From Xanthostigma xanthostigma (Eukaryota > Arthropoda > Insecta > Raphidioptera > Raphidiidae), in NCBI GenBank assembly GCA_963575645.1, contig OY754468.1:21848465-21912464 (forward strand): a DNA stretch of 64,000 nt, in the 5' to 3' direction. This document shows, one piece after another, positions 23,151 through 35,578 of the stretch. Each line of letters opens with the position of its first letter. Position 1 is the stretch's first letter. The notes under the pieces are model-generated. The model saw only the letters and a program-made list of their open reading frames with translations, had not been told where the DNA came from and did not search any database. Made by a program: the position numbers and the translations under genes.

Positions 23151-23499
23151 TAAGTAGGAAAAATTGTGATAAACGTATTAGCTGAATATTTTTACCAAGT
23201 TTTCCGCCATCAAAATTACGACAGTTAATTAGAATACAATATAAAAATGATACAATTGTGGATAAATTATAAGATAATAGAATAATATTATGTTTTCAAT
23301 CATTTGCCTGCAACTGTATTTACATTGTGCATATACTTGAAATTCATTAGGAATGTGAGTGAAAAACTAGTCTTTAGAATGTATTTTTTATCAGTAATGG
23401 ATAAACGCACTTATCCCCCGTCGGAAAGAACAGCTTTTTGACAGTATCGCTATTTTGACAATTATGAATGCGAAGCAATAGACCGTCGCCAGCATTCGT

Positions 23500-23730
23500 T
23501 ATCGTCAAATCCACTTCTGTCATTACTGCTGCTAGGCCCGGCTTCGCTCGGATTGAATCTGTAAATATATAAATATAGATTTTTTTATAAAAAAATTATA
23601 TTATAAATCAGTGAATAGATTAAACACTATATATAGGTATTACCTATAATCTATATTATATTTAAGTATAGGCATTATTTTTTATGCCAAATTTTAAATT
23701 GAAATCGAATGCACCCTGACGAAGCCGGGA
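23500..23730. repeat. Retroelement-tail fragments
   Basis: CCCGGCTTCGCTCGGATTGA (about 23538-23557) and GACGAAGCCGGGACGGTAACG (about 23718) are phrases typical of insect non-LTR retroelement or SINE ends, also seen near 44676. Boundaries are unclear. Confidence 0.35.
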
Positions 23731-24248
23731 CGGTAACGTAATGATATACTATGTGCAATCTGTTGTAGGATTTATGTTTCATTGAAATTCCGTTCAGCAC
23801 GTTTATAAGCGTGACAGAAAGACAGATAGACAATATAAATATTTTTGTTTCAATTTTGTTTAAAAAGAAATTAAAAAAAATGTTATTGGAAATAACAGAC
23901 TATCACACTTATTTCTTATCTGTTATGTCTAAGTAAGTAAATCAATAAAATAAATAAAAAATACATGTATTCCTTATATTACAAATATTAAAATACATAT
24001 TATGTAGAATTTCCTATTCAGCTGGACAGCACAGGAAATTAAAAAATGAGCACTTTTTTTAAGTTTATTGAGATGAGAAGAATTGGAAATAAATAAATAT
24101 GATAACGTGAAACGAAACCGGTGGCATCATATCAATTTTCACAGTAAATCCCTGTTTATCTGTCATTTTTTATAATCTATTATTAGAAGCGACGTTTACT
24201 CAAAAGTGAATTTAGAATTTAGAAAATTATGTGAAAAATGACTATTTT

Positions 24249-25436
24249 TAGGGTTCCGCATCTCAAAAGGAAAAAATAACCCTTATAGGATTACTTCGTT
24301 GTTCGTCTGTGTGTCTATCTGTCAAGACTCTTTTTCTCAGTATAACGCGTGGAGGTATCAAGTTTAAATTAATATCAAATACTCAGGTCTACAATTCCTT
24401 GAACCTGTAAAAAATCAAACTTCTAAGTTACAGCAATCAAAATTTTTATACCGTATATTTTGACACTTGCAAGGGAATCAAAATCTATAGGGTCCTTCCC
24501 GTTGACCTAGAATTATGAAATTTAGCAAGAAGCAATGTCTTATAGCCCAAGTAAAGGGAAAAATCCGAAAACCGTAAATTTGTAGTTACATCACAAAAAA
24601 AATATTTTTTTGCGATTATAAACTAATTTGTAACTTCGATGCACAATGTGGTAAACTATTACTTTCCTTTTTCAGTCACCACTTACAAATTTGGTTCAAA
24701 TTTAATAATCAAGAAATAAAATAACTTTGGTTTCCAATTTTGGTATGAACTGCCCAGATCGTTTGTACGGACCCTCAGGTCGCGAGTTCTACCTGCACTT
24801 GTCTTTTTTTCAATGGGGTAAAAGAATTCAGCATAAATGATGTTTTTCCTTTCCCCCGCATCAAAATTAAAAATGTTTGAGAATAGAACACAATCTAATA
24901 ATAGAAGGTACGTGCAAAAAATACCATTATACCTCGTGAGTTAGGTCTTATGACTCGTGTGACTATAATAAAACTCACTGACACTTCTTTAAACATAACA
25001 GCAAAACTCTTTAAGCCACTATAGATATGGGTACAATCTACCATTATAAATCGTAAAGCTTATTAGTGAGGTAACGAATATTCGCATTAGGTATGCGAAA
25101 TATCATGTTTGAAAAAAAATGTGAAAATAATATTAAATAATAAGACTAAAATATTAATTTCTGAGCATTTTTGTTAGAATTTTTTTTTCTTTTTTTTAAG
25201 AAAATATTAATATTTTTTTGCTAAGGTAACTTTGCAATTATATCTTTTATTTTAACATTAGATAATAAAGCTATTAATAATCAACCTAGTACCCAGAATC
25301 ACTATACAAATTGCATGCGTGCGACTTGTGTGGAATCAACTGTCAAATTTAAAACTTGAACAAACGTTGCCAGATTTGAAAATTGAGTATATCGGCGATA
25401 GAGACTCTCGAATGCTTAAAAATTAACATTCGTTAC
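24249..25436 (+). repeat. Long dispersed repeat, second copy at 45951-47330
   Basis: The first part, 24249-24610, starts GGGTTCCGCATCTCAAAAGG and runs through CGCGTGGAGGTATCAAGTT. The last part, 25263-25436, starts TAATAATCAACCTAGTACCC. Both match 45951-46345 and 47165-47330 in the same order and strand. This AGGGTTCCG family is a common dispersed insect repeat; no coding part remains. Confidence 0.75.
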
Positions 25437-26224
25437 ACTACTAATACTTATAGATAAGATTTACAATTTTTAGAAGTCTCGTATTTTTGTATCTAAAGAA
25501 AATAAAATAACAGTTTCCTGCGGGATCATATAACTTTTCCTATATTTAGCTAATCGGTTGTTTTCCATTCGAGTGTATCTGATAGTGGGATGTCGGTTCA
25601 CGAACACTAGACGTGAAAGTGACAAATGGCGGGTGCAAAGTCCGCGAACCCTGTGGAAGATGCGAGATAAGAAATCTGTGATGTTGTGAGTTTCAGATAC
25701 ATTTCAATAAAAATTATCTTTCTTAAAATATAAATAATACAAACAAGATTAAAAATCACACATATAAATAAAATAAATTACTGGACATACATATATTTTA
25801 AATATCGTCCACTGGTTACTTGAACTGTAAACATGATACGAAATGTATTTTTATTTTTGTTATAAAAATACACTCTAATTAAGGGTCGGTATATTCAACT
25901 CGAATTATTATTTATCTTAAGTTTTATTTATACATTGAAAAACTTCAATAGAAGTTAACAATATCCAAAGTCAAGGAAAATCGCCCTTCAATATTAACAA
26001 TACCACATTGGAACCCGTAGAGCAGCGCTACTGAAACATTTTTCGCCTACAGACGCCGTATAGGCTTTTAAGATTAGAAAAATTATTCTGGACCTCCATG
26101 AATACAAATCATGAGTAATTTTATTTAATGTCAATTTTTAACATTCATATGTAGATTTTGCGGAAGTTTCACTTCAGTAGTGTGTAGTAAAACCGGTATA
26201 ATTAAAAAAAAAAACATAAAAAAT

Positions 26225-26310
26225 ACTAACGGCGTGCACTGATCGCCGGGATCGAACCTATGGCCTTTAGGTTACGAGGCTAGTATTTTACCTCGCCGCC
26301 AGCTTAGCTT
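26225..26310 (-). repeat. tRNA-like sequence, probably SINE head or tRNA pseudogene
   Basis: The minus strand carries a consensus B box GGTTCGATCCC and a degenerate A box (TGGCGGCGAGGT). A possible anticodon loop CTCGTAA (anticodon CGT) lies between them. Anticodon-stem pairing is broken and acceptor pairing was not found, so I do not call a functional tRNA. Confidence 0.5.
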
Positions 26311-26574
26311 AATGTTTTACAGCTGCGTTTCAATCTCATGATTCAATTTTACCCTACCCGTGCCAAAAGAAGTTTTACTTCAATAAACTTTGAATGCGAA
26401 AAGTGGTTGTTATTAGTATTACTGTTGTTTTACAAAATCGATCTGTAAAAACACAACCATTGCATTGTAATAAATAAAATCTTATATCTTTTTGTAGTAA
26501 TTTTTCGTCACAGACGTAATATACGCCGAGAAGGTTCGTTTGGTTTTTGTGTGCGTTGACTAAGGGAGTGCGAG

Positions 26575-26680
26575 TGAGACAGGGACAGGGGTGGGACGAG
26601 GGGGAGGAGAGAGTGAAGTGGCGATAAGAGATCTGCACCGTAAATATAGGCAAGAGAACTGTCCAGATAAGATGCGCTCA
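26575..26680. promoter_or_regulatory. GC-richer patch with two GATAAG sites
   Basis: Two GATAAG motifs (26623-26628 and 26666-26671, the second in AGATAAGA) lie 43 bp apart in an unusually G-rich, non-repetitive patch. FOG genes act with GATA factors and can be GATA-regulated, so an intronic enhancer is possible. This is inference; GATA motifs also occur by chance. Confidence 0.3.
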
Positions 26681-26901
26681 TTCTTCAAACACGCCCGTCC
26701 GTCCCGCGTATCTCGCTGGTTTCACCCATACTCCACACTCCTTGTACAACAGAAATGCACTGAACTGTCTTTCGAATGGATCATCTGGTACAAAGCTACA
26801 AACATATTATATACTTTTATTCTATACTGAGCATAGGAATAAATTCGCAATCAAACTATTAGGGTGCAAACATATACTTCTGTCTTTTTTTACGTCGTAA
26901 G

Positions 26902-26998
26902 CACTGGCGTATCCAGAAGGGCAAAACAAGCACGGGGGACCTGGTTTAAGAAATTTCTAATTTGCCCCCTCCTGGGCCAAAAGCTGGGTACGCCCATG
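26902..26998. mobile_element. Short hAT-like MITE
   Basis: CACTGGCGTATCCAG at the left and, reversed, CATGGGCGTACCCAG at the right form imperfect inverted ends of hAT type around 97 bp. No clear 8-bp duplication remains, so this copy is old or partial. Confidence 0.5.
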
Positions 26999-27602
26999 TT
27001 AACGTCATAGAAAAAGACACATTTTTTGAAACAGAGATACTTTATTCAGATTGAATGCAAGTACATCAACCAATCCTGTCATCGCAGAAATCAGGAAATT
27101 ACATCAAAGAAAGAGACGCAGATATATTTTCGATACGCTTTGTTGCTTTCACTCACATTGATTAGTATAGTTAATTAATAGATATATGGGTACAAAGTAA
27201 CTTGTTTTTTTTTCAAAGATGTCTGTGTTAGATAATATAGTCTACAAGTTTTTGAAGTTAAACTTTTTTAAAATGCGGTACGGTAAATTTGCTCGGATCA
27301 GACGAAATGTGAAACGCTTCACCTTCTCCGATCTTAACTGGCAGTTGAGGAAAGAGTGGGAGAATCGTTTCTACCCTCTCTGCCAAAACGTCATACGCAC
27401 TTTACACGCATGTGCAGTGCGTACTGTGTGTATACGTAGCCACGGTAACAAATTCCACATAAACATTTTCTAATTGAAATAAAAATGTTAGAACCTAAGA
27501 AGTTTCACTTTTATCGTGCGAGAGTCTCGCGCATACTGTTTTTTTAATCCCGGTTAACATTTCTTTACTCTGTTAGTATGTAACGGACCGTTATTAAGTT
27601 AT

Positions 27603-27888
27603 CACAGTGTTGCACACGAGGCTGGTTTTGCCGCTAGATTCCTTGTTAGATTTGGCTAGGTTTCGCGAAGGCTTTTATGTGTTCACTTCCACAGAACAAT
27701 AATGTACTGTGGTTCACTTCACACGATGTGTGTGGCTGTGTTTGGTTCGCGCTCAATGACGATTCGAATGTTAACAAAAGTGAACGTTTATTACTAAAAT
27801 CCATCTTGTGGCCACGCACGCGAGCTTGCAGTGACGTCGTTTCCATCTTCGCAGCCAGCGGCAAAACCAGCCTCGTGTGCAGCGGCCT
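27603..27888. mobile_element. Harbinger-type MITE, family copy A
   Basis: The right end reads CCAGCCTCGTGTGCAGCGGC followed by CT and TAA; the left end TTGCACACGAGGCTGGTTTT is its eroded inverse. The same ends occur in three further copies (32279-32698, 33379-33823 and 35187-35578). The interior shares GTTAACAAAAGTGAACGTTT and CGAGCTTGCAGTGACGTC. Two other copies have TTA target duplications, the PIF/Harbinger signature. Confidence 0.75.
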
Positions 27889-27942
27889 TAAGATATTGTA
27901 GATTATAGGCGAATGAGAGTGTTACAAATAATATAACAAATA

Positions 27943-28482
27943 GACCAGTGTAGTTAGCCCAAAAACAAGTGAAAAAGGGACAAAATTAATAACAGAAAAC
28001 GAATGATGATGAAGGGAAGAAACTGCCGTCAGAAATACAGAAACCAAAAATTGAAATGCGTAAAGGACCGGGGTGCTGAGGGGGGCGCGTTTTAGGGGTC
28101 AAACGCGGTTTTTCGTTATTTCCGGCGAAAGTTGACCTCCAATAAAAAAATGTAGGTAAAATGTCTACTTTTAGATGGTGTATGGATCCATACATCATCT
28201 GAAAGTAGATATTTTAACGAATTTTTACGATTTTTGAAAATTTGAAATTTTTACATTACTTTTTTAGGTAGAAGTTAGGGGTAATTTTTCGGTTTTTTGT
28301 TAATATTACATTGGCAAATTAATTTTTTTATTCGAAAAAATTACAGCGCCCCCCGCAGCCCCCCTGGCCCTTTACGCATTTGAACTTTTAGTTTCTGTAT
28401 TTCTGACGGCAGTTTCTTCCCTTCCTCATCATTCGTTTTCTGTTATTAATTTTTTCCTTGTCAAAAGTTATCTTCACTGGTC
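27943..28482. mobile_element. TA-flanked foldback MITE, arms of about 140 bp
   Basis: Starts GACCAGTG and ends CACTGGTC with TA outside each end. Very similar inverted segments run through CGAATGATGATGAAGGGAAG, ACTGCCGTCAGAAATACAG and TGCGTAAAGG. The centre (about 28160-28206) is a second palindrome around GTATGGATCCATAC. Almost the whole 540 bp can fold back on itself. Its termini resemble those of the 22904-23150 family. Confidence 0.88.
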
Positions 28483-28509
28483 TAAAATTGGTGGGTTGTC
28501 TTTGGACAT

Positions 28510-28890
28510 AAGGGTAGCCCAAACTTTTTTGACCGCGGCACGGTACGAGGTTTTAAAATATTTCGAGACTCACCTTATGAGAAAAAGAACTTTTATTTAC
28601 AAAACAAATTTTATTTTTTAATAGAAATTAAGTTATTTGCTTTATACACAAACATTTCAAAATAATTATATAAAAATATAGGTATATGTAATTAAAAAAA
28701 TTACAACGCGCGGGCGCGGGGATTAAGCTATTTATTATGAAAGAATATAAATACACACTTTGTCACTATTCCTAGTTTCTAACTGATGTAAAAAAATACG
28801 TATTTTTTTTGTGTTTTTATAATTTTTTTCGCAGCCCAGCAAAAATTTCCTTCGACCCGGTGCCGGGTCACGATCACCAGTGGGATACAG
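28510..28890. repeat. Degraded hAT-like MITE
   Basis: AGGGTAGCCCAAACTTTTTTG followed by GCGGCACGG at the left, and a CGACCCGGTGCCGGGTCACG block then CACCAGTG at the right, resemble hAT subterminal sequence. No clean ends or duplication are visible. Confidence 0.35.
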
Positions 28891-30322
28891 TGGAGTAGCC
28901 TATAGAAGACTTAACTGATCATATTGCTTGGATGATTTTTAGTAAGAGTTCAGTGAGTAAAAGACCGACAGGACGGAATGCGAATAACGAACAGACGTTT
29001 GATTGAAAACCACAAGTCGCTGATAACGCCCCAACTCGCCAGAGAGATACGAGACAGAAACATTCGCTCTCTATATGTCTGCTTATACTTTGCTCTCAGC
29101 TCTAAATCTTGAGCCGAGAGCGTTCGTTGTTCACCACCAGCACACTATACACTGCACACTCACTGGAAACTCTCTAACAATGGATTTTCTTTTTAACTTG
29201 CTAATTGATATATATTTAACTTATTTGTATAATGCCAATATTCACCGTACACTATTAAGATATAAGTTACTAATCTTGGAACAAATTTATTCGTTTTACT
29301 TTCAATTTACCAAGCAAAACATCAGGCACAAAAGTTAGTTAAAGAACAAATATTCACTGCACTATACTTTTTTTGTTGATTATTTTGACGTTCACCCAAA
29401 AATTTGACCGATAGAGTTAGTGTAAACATCAGAAAAAAGTTTCACAAAATAATAATGTTTTATCCTAACCCAATTCCACACAAAACTTCCTCTAACTTTA
29501 ATGTTTTGCAATGTTTTCACAAAAGGTTAATAAACCACACATAATTAAATTCACAAGAGTAAACTGTAGATATAATACTCCATGTTTATAGGTTAAGTAT
29601 AATGATCCATGTGGCGGTCATTATTATTTTATCAGGCGAATAAATATTTATACCCTGGAAGTAAGACAGAATAGATTTATTCCTGCAGTAAACATAAATA
29701 TGGTTGGTGAATTGAATTATCGCTATTTATTCGGATGAATAGTTACCTGAAGAACAAGTGAACCGAATAAATAACTACTTATACGTTCGGTGAATGGAGC
29801 CATACATCAAATTCCGTAGAGAGGGCCTCGCTATAATTGGCCCAGGGCCATCCAAACTTCAAAGACGGCGTTGATCGAGACACTCTGTATTTACTCGGAA
29901 TTCGACGAAATTTGAAATTCACATAAATTATGTGTAAATCATAGTGTCGTATGTCAGTTATCACAACACTAAATTTTGTAATGGAATACTTATGTCGTAT
30001 TATGGTTCAGCATCTGATATCGAGTTTTGTTTTTATAGACTTTAGACTCACGTTCTTTACTAAATGTGTTATGCCACATGACTGAAACAAATTTTTATCT
30101 CGTTTGGCATCTAGCCGATGTAATTATCATAATACCAATTAACGTGTTATCTTGTCATAGAATCGTCAGAATAAGTTCTGATCTATAGTAACGCTCTGTA
30201 AACCACATTGTTTTAAAAGTTTTTTTTTTTTTGTGAAATTATGTTGTCACAACCGTACGAAGCGTTGATGTGTCGGTGACATTCAATAAGGATAATTGGT
30301 GCGTATTTGCCTACATGGTGAA

Positions 30323-31318
30323 TAGGGTTGTCAACTTTGAAAATCGGTTTAACGAGATTCTATGAAAAAAATTCGGAACTACTAAAAAAATAAATATTTT
30401 CGTAATAAAGCAAGAATTATTATTGTACTTACTTGAAATGATCTAGAAAAATCAATAAACTAAAATTAACAAAACCGGAAAATATAATATTTTTTTCTAG
30501 AATTTTAATACCTAATTCTAAATAATTAACATTAATAAACAACCACTTAAACAGAAATAACAGTTGCTAAATTATATTTGCATCTATCTTGAAGGATACT
30601 ATACTAGCTTCACAAATATCTATCTAGCTATGTATACTTATTTACAGTCCAAGATCCGGTATTAGAAATATATACCCTTATCTCTTATTTGATGATGACA
30701 AAGATTATAATATGTTAGAATTAGATAATATATACATTAATAAATCGCACATGGATTGCCTAGCTAAATAGCGTACCGTTGCTGTTAAATTAAATAAATT
30801 CTAATTGACTTTTTTGGATCAACTTCCCCGATTTGTTACTCATAAAAATCGGGCCTAGGATGAGACAAATAAAATGTTAACAAAACAAATAAACTCAAAG
30901 TACACAGGGAACACAACTATTTACAAGGTATGTTTATGTGGAGGATTTACATTTATGTATAGAATAAAATGGTATATTTCAATTCCTTGTCATATTCTCT
31001 CATTTTAACCTCGATTTTAATGATTAACAAATCCGAGAAAAAAAAGTCAATTAGAATTTATTTAGGCAACCTCTGTGCGATTTATCAATGTACATATTAT
31101 CTAACATATAATTTTTTTCATCTTCAAATAACACATGAAGATATATATATTTCTAATACCGGATCGTAGACTATTACGTTGAAATTTAGAACATTATAGT
31201 AAACTGCGCGAGCGGCAGCCTGAATAATAAAATTTGCTACCGTGCAGAGCTTTTAAATTTGAAATTGGTCGGGACAAGGGACAAAGGAGGTCAGAAATCG
31301 GGACAGTTGGCAACCCTA
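30323..31318. mobile_element. Roughly 1-kb element with TAGGGTTGTCAACT ends
   Basis: Left TAGGGTTGTCAACTTTGA and the inverse of right CAGTTGGCAACCCTA match at about 14 of 18 positions. The ends are hAT-like, but the outside 8-mers do not match well, so the duplication has decayed or the call is wrong. There is no recognisable coding capacity. Confidence 0.45.
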
Positions 31319-32278
31319 TTGGTTCTCACCTTGCAGCATAAAAGTTATTCGCTTCTTTGGAACTTAATTACTTTTATTGGTTATTTAATAGATGGATGTA
31401 GTCGTCATTCAACAGTAATTAAAAACTTATTTTTTTTGTTTTTAGCTTTTTACTAATGTAATCAATACCTGCAGTATACATGCAGTTTATGTAGCTAATG
31501 GCGAACCACATTTATTATGTTAATGATGTAATTTATGAATTAATTAATTAATACCTGTGTAATTAACCTGAAAACTAGTTCAATTAAACTACTGACGAAA
31601 ACAGATAAATTATATTAACTCTGATCTTTACTTAAATTAATTAAATATTTTTAACTTATATAAAAAAAAATCAAAATCTGATCACTGATATAATACAGTA
31701 ATACGCAGCACGGTAATTATAGCAATTATATTATCAATGGTACCTACCTTCTACAATATGCACAATTCGGTAAATCGACTTACAGAGTGTTTTTTTTATT
31801 TATAAGCTTATTAAATTTCAATATTTTCAAAATATTTGTGAGCAAACATTTTTACCTAAGTGGATACTTTATGTCTACAGTTAGGACAAGCTTGTAGAAA
31901 AAAAATACATTATTTAAAGTATAATCTTGATTATCCGGCATTCTAGTTTATCCGACAGTATTTCTTGGATTGCCTTAGTACCTACTTTATTCTTGTTATA
32001 TCGTGGTAGTCGTTTATTTTTCAGTTTATTTTAATGAAAACTGGAAATTCTGATGTGAAAAATACCATTGAAAATGCGAGTCCGAATAAAATCAAACTTA
32101 TACCTTACAAGATTTTTAATCAGCTTACGTTTCTATCATCTCTGTATTATTTTCCATTTTCCAACCACCTGTCGATCATGATTATGTCACAATAGGGACT
32201 TTGCTTAATAAAAATTTCTGACTAAATTGCTGCTTTTTTTTAGATTGCTTTCTTTGTAAGTTTTTATAAAGTTACTTA

Positions 32279-32698
32279 AGGCTAGATTTCTTGTTTTGGC
32301 TGCTAGCTTTCCAGCGTGCTGTGGCGCTGGATTTCACACGATGCGCGCGTTTGAAATCTGGCTTTGTAGATGAGTTTAGTGCGCGCGCAGGGACAGATCG
32401 AATGATAACAAAAGTGAACGTTTATTGTCTCTGAACAGAACACACACTATTAAACCATGTTTGTGGGAGTTTGCTCATGTCATCCACGTGAGAAGATACT
32501 GTATTCTGATTGCTCAAAACAAGCATAGAAAAACGCATGAAAAATATTCCAGGTTCTAATTTTGAAATCCAAGTACTTGTAACTACGTACGCAAACCTGC
32601 AGTGACGTCATTTCCATCCTCGTAGCCAGCGTAAGGGACTTACGCTGGCTACGAGGCTACGATTCCAGCGGCAAAACCAGCCTCGTGTGCAGAGGCCT
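32279..32698. mobile_element. Harbinger-type MITE, family copy B, with internal hairpin
   Basis: The right end is CCTCGTGTGCAGAGGCCT and the left is a shortened AGGCTAGATTTC. TTA flanks both ends (32276-32278 and 32699-32701). Inside, CTCGTAGCCAGCGTAA is exactly inverted after GGGAC (about 32620-32656), a hairpin that looks like a local inverted duplication of the subterminal sequence. Confidence 0.78.
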
Positions 32699-33378
32699 TT
32701 ATAAACACATGTGAATGATGTAGATTTAATTTGAATAGAAGAGACAATTCAACCAGTTTTTTTCTGTGCGAGAATATTTTATTTTTTAAACGGTTAATTT
32801 CTCGCCATTTTCACTGTCAAGAATTCAATGTAGGCGGGATTAATACAAATGATTTAGATTGTGCTCTGTATATATGTATGCGTCTATACAAAATATGTAT
32901 CGTGTATTTTAGCGACGTTCATAAGCATTAGTTTTTACGTATTAATATTAATTAATTTTAATTAGATAAATTACAATACGATTTTGTGGTCAATACATAT
33001 GTCGATCAGCAATCGATTGATTTTGTTCATGTTTGAATATAGCAGTAGTTAATGAAACATTTGAGTCGATATATCAAATATGTTGTCAAGATTTGTCATC
33101 GGCGATTTCAGGTGACAATTTTTTACCTTCGACTGACAGGTCTACTGATTTATATCATTTTTTAATCAGTTTAGCTTTCTTTCTTTATTTAATAAAGTAA
33201 ATAAAATGATCTGTCGATATGACATTTTAAATGTATAGCCAATAACCTCATTTGTTATGCCTCATATTTTGAATAGCAGCGTCTAATTTACATTTCGTAG
33301 AATTAGTTTATGATCTCATGTATACCGAATGTTTGGGAATTAGATCGACACATTTCGGTAGGCATTTTTGTATTCTTA

Positions 33379-33823
33379 AGGCCGCTGCACACGAGACTAG
33401 AAACACTGCTAGGAGTTCTGGTGGCCGGTAGGCTGGGTACAAAGCTGGAAATGACGTCACTGGGGGCTCGCCTGCTAGCTCACAAGATAGACTTTAAAAT
33501 TAAAACAGGTTACAGGGGATATTTTCCTTGCTAGGTACCCTGCTAGGTATGAGCAAGAGTCAATCAGGAAGCTGTATCTGTCACGTGGCCGACTTGAACG
33601 AATACCCACAAGCCAACATGGCGTCATTCTGCTTAGAGTCAGACACGTTTTGCTGTGTGTTTATATTTGAATTGTCACTGCGCGCACACCAGATTTATTA
33701 AATAAACTAGCTTGGAAAGATGTCTCGTGTGAAGCGAGCACATAACAGCATTCAAGAAAACCAGCGCTATAAAACTAGTAGGCGAATCTAGCAAGGAATC
33801 TATAGCCTCGTGTGCAGCGGCCT
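33379..33823. mobile_element. Harbinger-type MITE, family copy C
   Basis: Starts AGGCCGCTGCACACGAGAC and ends with CTCGTGTGCAGCGGCCT; TTA lies on both sides (33376-33378 and 33824-33826). It is 445 bp, the best-preserved copy of the family in the window. Confidence 0.85.
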
Positions 33824-34011
33824 TTACTTAAAAAAACTCAAATGTTAGAACTGAAACTTTAAAACTATACTAAGTAAATCATATTAAAATTAAGTTAGTT
33901 TATATTGTTTTTTTCTATCAGCCTTGCAGCTCAAACTTCTTAGCCGACTGAAAAACTTTTTTGTTCCTTTACTGTTGAATATTTTTTAGGTTCTGACTAT
34001 TGGTATATATA

Positions 34012-34582
34012 AGCCAGTAAAATGAAAATGATTTAACCCTAAACATCTCCACAAAATCGCAAAAGGGTGCAAATTTGAGGGAACATTTGTATAAGTATGA
34101 TACACAATCTGTCAAAATTGCACTTCGTGCGATGACTGGAACTTGTTAAAAAAGAGTTAAAAAACTGTTTCGTCCGTTTTTTGCTTGTATCTTGTCAAAA
34201 TTCAATCGCAAAAGGGTGCAAATTTGAGGGGACAACGACAAGTAATATAAGTATGATACACAATCTGTCGTGCGATGACTGGAATTTGTTAAAAAATAGT
34301 TAAAAAACTGTGTTTCATTAGTTTTTTGCTTGTATCTTATCAAAATTCAATCGCAAAAATGTGCAAATTTGTTGGAACATTTGTATATAAGCATGATACA
34401 CAATCTGTCAAAGTTGTAGATACCTTCGTGCGATGCTTGGAACTTAAAAAAAGAGTTAAAAAACTGTTTAATCAGTTTTCATCAATTTTTGCTTGTATCT
34501 TGTCAAAATTTAATATTGTAAGCATGGAAAAATTCTTCTAATTTTCTAATTTGTGGATAGTGAGATCGTCATATTACTGGCT
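34012..34582. mobile_element. TA-flanked MITE with a threefold internal unit
   Basis: Ends are AGCCAGTAAAATGA and its near-inverse TCATATTACTGGCT, with TA outside both. Inside, a unit of about 150 bp (GCAAAAGGGTGCAAATTTGAGG ... CGTGCGATGACTGGAACTTG ... TTGCTTGTATCTTGTCAAAA) is repeated three times, at about 34057, 34206 and 34352. The related element at 22904-23150 has it once. Confidence 0.85.
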
Positions 34583-34869
34583 TATATACACGCGTGCTAG
34601 GAAGCTTTAAAGTCATACCTTTATTTAGTCCAGAGATATTCCGTTGGGACGGACGAACGTCGTGTGATACCATATAAGAGTTTCGTTTTATCTTTTTGAA
34701 CTGTTTTGTCTTGTGTCCACAGATTTGTGCACGACGTTTTTCTCGTTAATATATATTTGTGTGTACAGTATAATGTGTTTATATGTATTTAATTTGTTGG
34801 ACAATTTACAGTACGCATCCACGGTCATGTACAATAATTAATCTCCGCTGCATCTAACACATAAATTCT

Positions 34870-35120
34870 TTCACCTGTAGCGTTGTAGACTTGTAAAGAG
34901 CATGGCGCGCGGCATGCTGTGCTCCGACACTACGGCCGCGGTGGGCACTGGGCAGAGGCAGCTTTTATAGCGACTGGCGATGTAGTACCGGTGCTGTCTG
35001 TCTACGCGTCCGTCTGTGTCGATTGTGTGCACCTCTGACCGCAGCGCTCGACGGACAGGGCACTGTCAGGGATGCTGTAGAGTGTAGAGCTTCTACCAAT
35101 CACCTACAGACTGATCTAAT
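34870..35120. promoter_or_regulatory. GC- and CpG-rich patch, possible alternative promoter or exon
   Basis: A sharp GC rise with GGCGCGCGGCATGC and ACGGCCGCGGTGGGC inside an AT-rich intron. A short frame MARGMLCSDTTAAVGTGQRQLL starts at 34902 and stops within the patch. No convincing splice donor follows it, so I do not call an exon. It is not part of any repeat I can identify. Confidence 0.3.
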
Positions 35121-35186
35121 TCACTGTGTGACGATACCTCAGATAAACAAATTAAAGGGATATAGCTTTGCTCACATTATTTGTAA

Positions 35187-35578
35187 AGGTCGCTGCACAC
35201 GAGGCTGGATTTGTCGCTAGATTTGACCACTAGTTTTCTACCATTAGTTTTCTTGATTGCTTTTATGTGCTCGCTTCACACGAAATGTCTTTTCAAGCTT
35301 GTTTTGGGGATGGATCTGGTGCGCGCACAGTGACAGTTCAAATAAACAGAGCAAAACGTCTTTGTTGTCTGAGTAGAATGACGCCATGTTGGTTTGTGGG
35401 CGTTTGTTCATGTCGCCTACGTGACAAGATACTGCTTCCTGATTGGTTCTTGCTCAGAGCAAGCAGAGGACCTAGCAAGAAAAAAATTAATTTTTAAATT
35501 CATCTTGTGAGCTAGCAGACGAGCTCGCAGTGACGTCATTTCAAGCCAGCAGATATTCCAGCCTCGTATGCAGCGGCT
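35187..35578. mobile_element. Harbinger-type MITE, family copy D
   Basis: Starts AGGTCGCTGCACACGAGGC and ends CCTCGTATGCAGCGGCT. The flanks are TAA (35184-35186) and TTA (35579-35581), one mismatch. It shares the interior CTCGCAGTGACGTCATTTC with the other copies. Confidence 0.8.

Noticed and set aside
27219-27473. 84-codon frame rich in basic residues
   Set aside because: No known family; no splice sites or codon-use support.
33110-33125. Second recursive splice candidate TTTCAG|GTGACA
   Set aside because: The pyrimidine tract is poor and GTGACA is not a good donor.
34902-34970. Small coding exon MARGMLCSDTTAAVG
   Set aside because: It ends in a stop within the GC-rich patch and no convincing donor is present.
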